64,000 bases of DNA. Source: Prorocentrum cordatum. Taxonomy: Eukaryota > Sar > Dinophyceae > Prorocentrales > Prorocentraceae. The position numbers were made by a program, and so were the translations under genes. Of this stretch, positions 51,985-61,301 are shown in pieces; the first letter of the stretch is position 1; each line of letters opens with the position of its first letter. The DNA is taken from NCBI GenBank assembly GCA_963575745.1, contig CAUYUJ010021159.1:176927-240926 (forward strand). The letters run 5' to 3'. Under the pieces are notes generated by a model. That model searched no databases, was not told the DNA's origin, and saw only the letters and a list, made by a program, of their open reading frames with translations.

Positions 51985-52195
51985 TGCTGTTGCTGCTGCT
52001 GCTTCTCTTCTTCCTCCTCTTCCTCCTCCCCCCGTCCGCCTCTTCCTTTTCCTCCTGTTCCTTCTCCTGTTCCTCTTCGTCCTCCTCGTCCTCCTGCTCC
52101 TCGTCGCAGTCCTACGGACGAGGAGGAGGAGAGAAGGAACAGGAGGACGAAGGGGAGGAGGAAGAGGATGAGGGAAGGAAGAGAAGCAGGAGGAG
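51985..52195. repeat. CCT-rich arm followed by GGA-rich arm
   Basis: Pyrimidine-rich sequence to about 52,110 is followed by purine-rich sequence to 52,195, with GTCCTCCTCGTCC pairing against GGACGAGGAGGAG across the turn CGCAGTCCTACG. The two could form a long hairpin. Confidence 0.6.
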
Positions 52196-52199
52196 GCCG

Positions 52200-52566
52200 C
52201 TGATGAACAGCTGTTTTGCAGTTCTGGCGGGACCACAGTCCGATGATTCGTCTTCGCGGTGTGGGTGTTCTAGAAATTTGTAGCATGTGATCGGCTGTCG
52301 AATTATTCTTATCATATGTGTTCATTCTGCATTATATTATCATGTTTTCCGTATGCACATAGTTTAGTATTTTATTTGTCTTCGTATCATCAGTAGTACC
52401 ATTATCATTCATATTATTTGTTGAATTAGTCTTAGTATTGTATATACTATTCGTATACATGTTTGTTATTTGTAATATGGTTGTTATTATTATTATTATT
52501 ATGTATTATTCCACCTTCCCTTTCTTGTTGTTTCCGACTCCTCTTCTGCTTGCGGCCCATTCCCAG
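52200..52566. other. AT-rich stretch, no gene
   Basis: 52,280-52,510 is AT-rich with ATTATTATT words, unlike its GC-rich surroundings. It leads into a TTCCCAG acceptor at about 52,567 and is probably intronic. Confidence 0.4.
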
Positions 52567-53060
52567 GTGAGCGCGCTGTCTGGGCGGAGGCCGCAGCACG
52601 CGTGGCTCGGAGGAAGCGTGGGCGCTGCAGCCGACGTGCTGCGCGCCGCGCTGCGGGAGCCGCGGGGCGAGCTCGGGGGGCTCACGGAGGAGGAGGCCCG
52701 CCAGGCGCTGCGCTGGGTGCCCCACCCCGTGCGGCCGAGCAGGCAGGAGGTGCTGGCTAAAGGGTTCGAGATCGTGGATTCGAGAAATATGGGGGCCACA
52801 TGCGAGCCCTACCCCACCCTCCCCCTCAGAACTCGCGTGGGGCAGGGGTCGGGTTCGCATGTGGCCCCCTAAGAAGCAAATGTGGGTTGCCTCTTCGGCC
52901 TGGGGGGGCGCCGCTTGCGGGCCCCCTCGGGCGTCAGAAGCAGAGCCGGGGCGAGGAACAGCTGCACCAGATGGACGCCAGACGGGGTCCAGGGACCGGC
53001 TTTGAGCGGATTCGGCGGCGGCCCAGGGGCGGGGGTGCTGGGCTCAGTTCGATTCCTCCC
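52567..53060 (+). CDS. Exon(s) of unrecognised gene, interrupted by TIR element
   Basis: After TTCCCAG a frame with G/C-ending codons reads RQALRWVPHPVRPSRQEVLA and continues to about 52787. A family B element (52788-52871) follows. Removing the element with one flanking AGAAR copy joins the frame to GLPLRPGGAPLAGPLGRQKQ and onward. The upstream part is helical (LTEEEARQALRWVPHPV). No domain is recognised. The downstream part may be low-complexity rather than coding. Confidence 0.35.
52788..52871. mobile_element. TIR element family B, copy B, short form
   Basis: 84 bp; starts TATGGGGGCCACATGCGAG and ends CGCATGTGGCCCCCTA. The flanks are AGAAA (52783-52787) and AGAAG (52872-52876). The hairpin interior of copy A is mostly deleted, leaving CCACCCTCCCCCTCAGAA and GTGGGGCAGGGG. 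Confidence 0.8.
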
Positions 53061-54100
53061 ACTCGATTCGGTTCGATTTCGGTCGATTCTGGTGCCAGTT
53101 CGACTCGGCTTCGGATTCCGATGTGGGTTCCGACTTCTCAGGGCGGCCATGCTCGCCTGCCGATTCCCGCCGATTTGATGTTTCCCGACTTGGCCGCCGA
53201 GTTCCGTTCACCCGACTCATTTCGATCGCCGATGCGGCATCGATCCGATCTTGGGCTCTCCTGGGCAGGGTGCAGCTGGTGGCCTACGTGAGCAAGTGGC
53301 ACCCCAGCTCGGCATCGGTACACCCGTCCCCATCCAGCAGTGGTGGTTCGGCAGCAGACGATGGGAGCCTTATATGGCCTCGAAGTTCCATCTTTCGAGT
53401 GCAGCAGCGTGCGCTGGCGGCTGGTAATCGGTACGAAAGCGTCGATTTAGCGTCATTCAGCGTCGATTAGTTTCCAGTGGCGTCGGCAAGCGTAGATTCG
53501 CAAGTGCCAGCAAGATGGCATGGGAGGCTCCCATGAACTGCCGCAGATCAGTGGGTCAGGGTTCCTTGTCGCTGCCAACCTGCCGCCCCTTCGCGGCTCC
53601 ATGTGCGCCTTCGGAACCCGACGGAAGCGACAGCTGTCCCGACTCGGGTTGGCAGGTCGGCCCGTTGGAAAAGCGTGCGCCCCATGGGGATGAGGATTGG
53701 TCTAACGACGCTGACCAACCTGGACCTGCTGGCGGCCTCATCCAGAAGACCAGACGGCGGCAGGAGGCGGAGGAGTCGGAGGAGGAGGGGAGGAGGAGGA
53801 GGAGGAGGAGGAGGAGGAAGAGGAGGACCGAAGCCATTCTGGCTCAAGTTCCAACCCCGTGTCGCGGGGGCTCGAGCTTGGAGATTTCCCGCCGCCCTGC
53901 GACAACCATCGAGGGAGCGCCCGACGCATTCCATACCCGATGAACCTAACACCTTCGGAGAGAAGTTGTTCCTCATCGCTCCAAGCTCGCCCCATGCCGC
54001 CGCCGCCCACTGCATTTTAGGTTGTAAATCTAAGCTGTAGTGGAGGAGCGCCTCTCGCGGGCACCGCGGGCCCGCCAGGTGCGAGGGTAATGGGCTGCGA
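53061..54100. other. No gene resolved
   Basis: 53,270-53,310 (VQLVAYVSKWHPSS) and 53,515-53,943 (+) are open and somewhat protein-like, but no splice signals link them. A (GGA)n tract lies at 53,757-53,825. Confidence 0.25.
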
Positions 54101-54163
54101 GTCGTCGTCGCAGTCCTTCCTCTTCCTCCTTTTTGTTTTCGTATATACATTTATTCCTCACAG

Positions 54164-54873
54164 GAAGCATGTCTGACAAGCGCATCATGGGCGATGAGAC
54201 CGGTACGTTCACATCACCATCGTATCACATGTCTGCCAGAAACCGTTTTCTTTTTGGGTGGTTACAGAAGGCAAACGGCCCGCAGACCCACTGGTGGTAG
54301 TCATGGTTTCCGCGGATACTAAACTATATGTGCAATGCGCGGGTGCAGGAAGAGACCTGGTTGTGATTTCGCTGATTTATCATGTCGTGATTTCGCTGGT
54401 GGTGCGTTCCCTGGGCCCCAATGTGCTTGAACAAGAACAGCCCTGGACTGTGTGGGAGGCTGGATGTGGCAAAAGACACAGGTTGGCGGAGGAACAGCTG
54501 GAGGTAAAGGTGGCGAATATAGGGGGTTTGGCAAGACGGGGAGGAAATGGTGGTCGTGATTGTCGCCCTCCCCGCGTTGGAAAACCCCGTGGTGCCCGCG
54601 ATGGCTACAATGAGCTCCTAGTGTTTTTCAGATGTCGCGGGGGCCCGAACATCCGTTCAGCCTTGAAGTTGCTAAGGCCCTTGCAGATGCAGAGGGGGTC
54701 CCAACTAGAAGCTGGGAAGGCCACCGTTCCCATCAATTCAGTTGCTCGAGGAGGAACTGGGCATCAAGTGGCGCGAACACATAATCCGCACTTTGGAGGA
54801 TCGCGAGAAGCGCTTGTTCTGCTCATCAGGGGGAAATTCAAAGGCGTTCCTGCGAAGTGGAAACACCTGTTGA
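54164..54873 (+). CDS. Small four-exon gene model, function unknown
   Basis: After CTCACAG, ATG 54169 (MSDKRIMGDET) runs to 54202, GT donor. TTACAG leads to 54268-54296 (GKRPADPLV), then GTAGTC. TTTTTCAG leads to 54632-54697 (MSRGPEHPFSLEVAKALADA), then GTCCC; ATTCAG leads to 54742 onward (LLEEELGIKWREHIIRTLED, then REKRLFCSSG), stop at about 54871-54873. All junctions are GT-AG and phases agree, giving about 110 codons. The acceptor 5 nt before the first ATG could be a spliced-leader acceptor. A competing single frame, 54258-55223 (321 codons), runs through the same sequence and cannot be excluded. No family is recognised. Confidence 0.35.
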
Positions 54874-55703
54874 CAGTGAGATGGGTGATTTTGAGGGGCG
54901 CGGAGAGCAACAACGCTGTACACATCGTTGCCCCAGGCCCTCATCATCCCGATCCGCGAGATTTTCTGTTCGCTGGGAGTTTTGGCGCCCAGTATTACCC
55001 AATGAGCAAGCTTGGGCGCATGTCCAGACCTACTTTCGACCGGTACCACACCTTGTACTACCAGGGCCCCGGTCTGCACCCGCTTCCGTCGGAGGAGAAC
55101 GAAGTGCAGCAACAACAGCTGAATCTGCACCTGTTATGGACGCCGGCGGGAGAAACATTTTGTCAGCTTTCTGAGGCCATGGTTGGGGATGACAACACAA
55201 AGCGTGTGTACGTTTTTTCCTGAATCTTAAACAAGCCAGGAAGGAACGTTTTCGACGATCCCACCCCATGCGGAGATGGGACCACCCACCACGCGTCGAC
55301 GACGAAAGCCAAATATGAGTTGCGTGATCCCGTGATTGTGACACGCCGCGGCAGTTTTTGGCATTTCGCAAAAGCAGTACGTCAATAAGACCTCCGCCGT
55401 GCGTATCTCTACCCAAGAACGTGCGCTGCCCCCCAGACAGTGAGCAATGCGATGCACGTCGCAGACTGCCATAGCTGGGTGGGAATAGTGTTCGGGGAAA
55501 GCCGAGCTTCAGTCAGCAAGACAATGCTTACGGATACTTGTATTCTGGTCCGTAAGTATATTTGTGATTGGGTTTGTGTCGGGGCCCCAGTGCTTCCCAC
55601 GAGCTTCAGAGCTTGGGTGTATCCCTCTCTGCCATATGCGCATGCAGGGCGGCATCAAACTTAGCGGGGCGAATCTTGCCATAGTCCAACGTGGTTCAAC
55701 GTC

Positions 55704-56297
55704 TTGGTCAGCATCTCGCGTCCGCGCTCGTGCCGTACACTCTTGGAGGAGAGACGAATGTGCTGCCAGGAAGGCTGTCGTGGGGGAATGCGCATGGATG
55801 CTATGGCAGGGCAGGGAGCTTCGGATTTGACTCGGCTGTTCCTTCCCATGCATATGATGGGTGGAGGAGAAGATAACCGTAACATAGATTACGTTCTGGG
55901 TAGTGGACCGCTGGAGGCTGTAGCTCTCTCTAGTGCCGCAGTAGTGGAAGTGTTGGGCTCTCTGCTTCCCGGGCCGCATGGACCAGTTTCCTCTCGGCAT
56001 GCTCGGCCTGCTCGTGACCTGTTCGCCCAGGTTTGCGTTCGACAAGCGACTGTTCCGACGTCGCCAGGGATCGGTGCGATTCTCGATCCACCCGACAACA
56101 CGCGTCTGATCAATCTGCTTGATTCCCTCATAGGCCAGCAAGTCCACGTCGACAGGATCCGCGGTATTGTCGGGCAGTCTAGACAGCGAGAGCAGCGGCG
56201 GCTCGATGCCATGCGCGACGGCTGGGCTACCAAGGCGCTGGATGAGCTCCAGCAGGTCCTCCGCGCCACTCGCCATCTCGATGCGTCACCTGGATGA
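55704..56297 (+). CDS. Hypothetical ORF, possibly a decayed gene
   Basis: The frame reads coherently in its second half (ILDPPDNTRLINLLDSLIGQ, QQVHVDRIRGIVGQSRQREQ, RRLDAMRDGWATKALDELQQ), which is helical and amphipathic. It ends at TGA 56295-56297. No domain is recognised. A 255-codon antisense frame overlaps it, but its composition is less protein-like. Confidence 0.3.
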   Translation: MVSISRPRSCRTLLEERRMCCQEGCRGGMRMDAMAGQGASDLTRLFLPMHMMGGGEDNRNIDYVLGSGPLEAVALSSAAVVEVLGSLLPGPHGPVSSRHARPARDLFAQVCVRQATVPTSPGIGAILDPPDNTRLINLLDSLIGQQVHVDRIRGIVGQSRQREQRRLDAMRDGWATKALDELQQVLRATRHLDASPG

Positions 56298-56615
56298 GGG
56301 GCCCAGTTCAGACCGCCGGAAAGCCCGTTGGGCTCTCCTGGGCGACCGGGCCGCGTGAGAGGCTCCGGCCAGGGGCCGGTCTCCATTGGATGCGCTCCAG
56401 ATTGCAGGAGTTGAGACACGTCCGACACCGGGCGTCATCCACGCGTGAAGAATACGAGTACCACTGGGGGCTTCAGTAGAACGCAGAGCGTCTGACTTTT
56501 TTTGGGGTGGCACTCCGTGGGCATCATGGCTCGGCTGTTTCTGCGTGGCTGTTTCTGCTTTATTTGCAGATCACAAGGCTTGTGAAGCAGGCTTCGCGGC
56601 ACGGCGCTCGGTTGC

Positions 56616-58305
56616 ATGATGGCGCTCCGGCGTCGCGTGAATTTTTGGCGCTTGCAGAGCGCCATGCATTTCGCACGTCGGAGAAGAAACGGGCAGAAGA
56701 CTGGGCCGCTCGATGCGAAGGAGCAGTGGGCAACGGATGAGGACGAGCTCATCGACGCGCGAGGTTTCGCCCCGCCGACCTCGATGATGTCCGCGCGGGG
56801 GTCGACGGCGGCACCGCGGTGATTTGCTGGAATTTTGGAGCAGCAGCTGCAATAATCATGGGGGCATGATTTGGGGGCTAGATCTCATGCCAGTCCCTCT
56901 CTTGAAGCTGTTGGAGGGGCCCCCTGCTGCTGGATGGGGCCCTCTGCAGAGTTCAGATGCGCGCGATCGCATTGGGCAGCGCGCGCCCAAGACGTGTTTC
57001 CTCGGTGCGTGAACCAGCTCCCATGGCACGATCTGGGGCGTTCACAGTCACGGGCAATATGGGGAATCCACAATGCAGTTTCCAACGAGTTTCTTGTCGG
57101 AAGTTCGAGTCGGGCAGGCGACCCGTTCGCGCCCTCGCCAGCGCGGCCAGATTGCGCGGCAAAGCGAGCTCGCAGGGACGCAGGCAATGGGGCAGCGCGG
57201 GGGTTTCTCGCGCACGTTGCAGCATGGCATCTGGGCGAGGCCCACTCGACGCAGCGAGGTGCCAGGCAGTTCGAGGAGCGGCTCTATCGCGAGGCGGCTA
57301 CGGCATCCTTTTCAAGGTCGCGCCTCCTCCAGCAAATCCATGGGCCGTTTGGCATCGCGCGCGCGGCTGCGCCGCGCAGCGCTGGATGGGCCCATCTCGG
57401 GCCCGATTTTCGCGGCGGCAGGTGCCGTCGCAGGTGCAGGGGCGGCCGCGAGCGAGGCAGGCTTGTGCGTTGCGCCAGCTGCCACAGAGTGGATTCTCCA
57501 AACAAACGCGTCTGGGGCTCGCCGCGCTTCAGGTGCGCGTCGGTGACCTTGGGCTAGACGTTGCGGCGCAGTGTGTGCGCGCAAGTGTTCAGGCTGCGCA
57601 TGGGATCGCAGCGAGCCAGGCGCAGCTGTCGAATGATGTCGCGGGAGTTCCGCTGGCAGAGAGAAGAGGCTATGCCTCGCTGGCGCGCGACGCGAAATCA
57701 TGTAGGTCGGCCGAGCTGTACTTGGATTTGTCGCAGGTAGGTCAGTATCTTGGATGGTGGAAGCCTGGTGCGCACTGCGCCCCACGGAGACATCGGCGGC
57801 CGTGCTGGGACGTGGTCGCATTGGGCGTGACAGGTTCTCACGCTCCAAACCTCGCTTCAAAAAGCTGATGAACATGAAGGACAAGTTTGCAACGAGTGTC
57901 GCATCAACTGCGCGTGGTTTCACACGTCGGCTGCGCGCGGCGGCGAAGTATTCGGGCGCGCTCCAGGAGACATTGCTTGCTTGCGTCGAGCAGTGGCAAC
58001 AGCGCTAGCCCCGACGGGGGGGCCCCATGGATATTGGCCGGTCACTTCATCCAGATCAAGATCCGCATTGCAGAGCGCTGGGCATCTTCGAGAAATGCGC
58101 GAAAGGGCGTTGGCCAGAGGCGGGCCCCGACGCGACGCAGGCGGACAGGCCGCGCTGGAAGGAGCTCGCCAGATGTTCCCAGACCACCAGGAGGCACCAG
58201 GAGCGGACGCCTACATCGGCGTCGCGGCTGTGGAAAGTACCGGGGCCATTCTCGGACGTGCATCTTCGGTTGAGAGAAGCAGGCTGGGGCATTTTATTTC
58301 AGTGA
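56616..58305 (+). pseudogene. Fragments of coding-like sequence
   Basis: Several plus-strand pieces look like relics: 56616-56822 (MMALRRRVNFWRLQSAMHFA, then AKEQWATDEDELIDARGFAP), 57,600-57,760 (GYASLARDAKSCRSAELYLD), 57,867-58,005 (MNMKDKFATSVASTARGFTR) and 58,027-58,305. They lie in different frames with stops between them and no joinable splice sites. They may belong with the ORF at 55.7-56.3 kb. The family is not recognised. Confidence 0.22.
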
Positions 58306-60165
58306 TTTTGGCGGGTTCGGGCGGCGCCGGCCACGGTCCGGCCGCCGCATTTCCGCGTCGCGCAGCCAAGGGCGTCTTGAAAAAAACTTGCGCGTGCAAT
58401 GTCTCAAGCTTGCAGCTTGTCGAGCCCTCTCTGAAACCCATCAGTTTCGGGCCCCGGAGATCCGCGAGCGGGGGCTCTGGCCCCCGGGCGTTGCGGGGCA
58501 GCCGGGGGGGCGAGAACAAGGAGGGGAAGAAACATGCGCGGGCGCAATTCATCGCCGATCCCCCAGAACAAATGGGAAAATATGGGAAGTGGGGAGGAAA
58601 TGCGAAAACCAGAAAATATCGTAATGTATTGGGAATCCTGTTATTTGTGCGCGTGCGTTTATTTGTACGTCCCGGGGCCCCTCGAAAACAGTTCCCCGGG
58701 GATTATCAGCGAATTCCTCATCGGTTTCTTACGGAGAGGTACCCCGCGGGGCTCACTTTACGCTGGGGATGCCAGGCTGACGGAAGGTGTTCGAAGCACT
58801 GGGCCCCCGATCCCATTTGCCGCGGTATTTGGGGGCGATTTTGGTCGGGGGCTGAGAAAGCGGGTAAGAACGATGAAATTCGCCTTCTGGTTCTCCACCA
58901 TGGGCCGTTGGGCTCCCAGGCCCCCCTCCCCCGCGGTCGCCCCCCCGCCCCCGCGTCGCTGTCGGGTTTGTGGAAGCGCTGGGAATTCAGCTCGTTGACA
59001 AAATTGGTTTCGCGGCCCCTGTTCTGTTCAGGATATATGGGGTCCGCCGCGGCTGCGAAGGATCATGCATTGATGGGTCTACCCCTTCAGTTGCCAGGGC
59101 GGGGCGGGCGGTCGTGGAATGTTCTAGGTCGGGGGAGCTGGTCCGAGGCGTCGGGGGCCCTGTGCCTGATGGAGTGCCCCGGGCGGTCTCGAGTGCTGAG
59201 CATTTTGCTACCTGCACGTCTGCGCAACACTCGTGGCCCATAGGGCCGGTTTTTAGTTACGGATGCCAAAACTGTTATGCATTCTGACTGCCAGGATGCT
59301 TTCAGTTTGGGGGGTTGGCCGACGACCCCCTTGCCAAACGCCGCTCGTAGACGCATGATGGGAACTGGCGAATTACTGGGCGCCCGACCTATGTTTGCGC
59401 GAAGGTGAAGCATTTAAAAGAGGACCAGGCAAGGTCAGAGCTGGATCTGCGCCACCAGATGCACAGTGGCAGACCATGCCGCGAAGCAGGTCGCCACGAC
59501 AACATGCGGCAGGGCGATCTTGAGGCCTTTCAGGATGCCCAAGAGTTGTTTCAACAGGTCGCTCTGAAGTTGTGTCATGTTTTCGTTGTTCCCCCCTTTT
59601 CGTGATTTGTGAGGAGGGTGGCCCTGCGTTGTACGCGCTGCTGCTTCCAAACCCCCCATTGACCTCACTGCCTTGTGCGGGGCAGAGGGGCCGGGGTTTC
59701 ACGCTGTCAGCACTGCCGCCGCAGAGGTGCAACATTGCTTGCGAACTCGAGGTGCGTTTTCCTGTTCCCGTCGTCGTTCCCGGAGGTCGTGCGGCAGGCT
59801 TCGGAACAAGAGTTGCCCGCGCCAGTTATGGGTTGCGCCAAAAGAAAGTTCAGGGGTTTCTTCCTGGTTTTCTCCCGGGGGCATGGATATGTGGCGACGG
59901 CAAGAGCGAACAATCTCTTAGGACATTGCCGCCCCACCACCTCCTCCCTGTATGATTTGTCCAAACTTATGAAAAATATTTCCACTGGAAACGGGCAGCA
60001 AATCTCCACCCCTGGCCCTTCGGTGATTTGTTGGAACCACCCTTGGCAGTAACCCCCACCCCATCTCGGCTGCTCCTGGCCCTGGAGGTGCGAGGCGCCT
60101 TTGGTCGATGGCGATGTTTTCCCTAATAGAGCCGCCGGGCGACTTGGACTGCCGAGCGTTTGAGG
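58306..60165. other. No gene supported; contains dispersed element F copy
   Basis: Overlapping frames on both strands. The minus frame over 60,070-59,710 reads fairly coherently (VEICCPFPVEIFFISLDKSY) and follows a pyrimidine tract on that strand, but no domain or splice sites are evident. Confidence 0.25.
58521..58675. repeat. Dispersed inverted-repeat element F, copy 2
   Basis: Shares CAATTCATCG, GGAAAATATGGGAAGTGG, the TTATTTGTGCG/TTTATTTGT pair and CGGGGCCCC with 45621-45776. The arms here are GCGCGGGCGC and GTGCGCGTGCG where the other copy has CACACAGACAC and TGTGTGT. Confidence 0.5.
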
Positions 60166-60167
60166 CG

Positions 60168-60650
60168 TTTGAGGAGGAGGAGGAGGAGGAGGAGGAGGGA
60201 GGAGGAGGAGGAGGAGGAGGAGGAGGAGGAGGAGGAGGAGAGGAGGAGGAGGAGGAGGAGGAGAGGAGGAGGAGGGGAGGAGGAGGAAGAGGAGGAGGAG
60301 AGAAAGAGGAAGAGAGGGAGGAGGAGGAAGGGAGGAGCAAGAGCAGAGCAGAGGAGGAGGGGGAGAGGAGGAGGAGGAGGAGGAGGAGGAGGAGGAGGAG
60401 GAGGGAGGAGGAGGAAGGAGGAGGAGAGGAGAGGAGGAGGGGAGGAGGAGGAGGAGGAGGAGGAGGAGGAGGAAGGAGGAGGAGCATGAGGAGGAGGAAG
60501 AGGACGAAGAGGACGAGGAGGAAGGGGAGGACGAGGGGGGGGAAGAGGAGGTGGTGGAGAAGGAGGAGGAGGAGGAGGAGGAGGGGGATGGGGAGGAGGA
60601 GGAGGAGGAGGAGGAGGAGGAGGTGGAGGAGGAGGAGGCCCGCGAGCCTT
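60168..60650. repeat. (GGA)n microsatellite, about 480 bp
   Basis: The longest triplet tract in the window, with AGG/GAG/GGG interruptions. Confidence 0.95.
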
Positions 60651-60674
60651 TCTCGGGGCGGCGCTGGGCCTGTC

Positions 60675-60868
60675 TCGGGCCGGACGAAAAGGAGGGATTG
60701 GGAAAGGGGGGTGTACTTAATCTGCAGCATGCAGCTGGTTTCGGTCCCACCGAGGGGCCCGTTCCTCGATACATAGCCGCCTCCGGCGCCAGGAGGCGCC
60801 GGGGAAATCAGCTACGTGAGCTAATTCGCAACCCCCTCTTTTTTATCCCCCCCTTTCGCCCGGCCCGA
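60675..60868. mobile_element. TIR element family C, intact copy with CTGTC duplication
   Basis: Starts TCGGGCCGGACGAAA and ends TTTCGCCCGGCCCGA. CTGTC flanks both ends (60670-60674 and 60869-60873). The interior ATGCAGCTGGTTTCGG and AATCAGCTACGTGAGCT match the 9.1-kb copy. It follows the (GGA)n tract directly. Confidence 0.88.
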
Positions 60869-60918
60869 CTGTCCGCCCCCCGGATCCCCGGACGGTGCCG
60901 CCTTGCACGCTGGGGGAT

Positions 60919-61177
60919 ATTGGAATCGCTTGGACGTGTGCATTTTTTCTCGTCTCCGGGGTGGGTTGCTTCGACGGGTTTCCCCGTCCTCCTTCCCTTT
61001 CCCTCCCCCCTCTCCTCCCTCGTCCCCTTGTTCGTGCCACAGGGCTTCTTCGCGCTGGTTGAAAATTAGTTCTCTTCGCGGCGAAGACCATCGGAGAGCA
61101 TCCTGGATCATCTGGCAGAAAGAAAGCACGCACGAAACCGACAAATGCACGAGGAATGGACGTCCGATCGATGGCAA
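60919..61177. mobile_element. TIR element family A, copy 4, with internal extra sequence
   Basis: The left end ATTGGAATCGCTTGGACGT and right end ACGTCCGATCGATGGCAA... read inward as family A. GGGAT flanks both sides (60914-60918 and 61178-61182). About 130 bp not present in the other copies lie between about 60952 and 61085 (from CGTCTCCGGGG to TAGTTCTCTTCG). Confidence 0.78.
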
Positions 61178-61301
61178 GGGATGGGAGTGGGGAGAGGGTC
61201 CAGCCCCAATCGAAGAAATCCGCATTGGTGTTCGACAGTTTGTGATCAGGTCGTTGTTTGGTCTTCCATCATCGCCTTTGCCTCTGCTGGTCCTGCACCA
61301 G

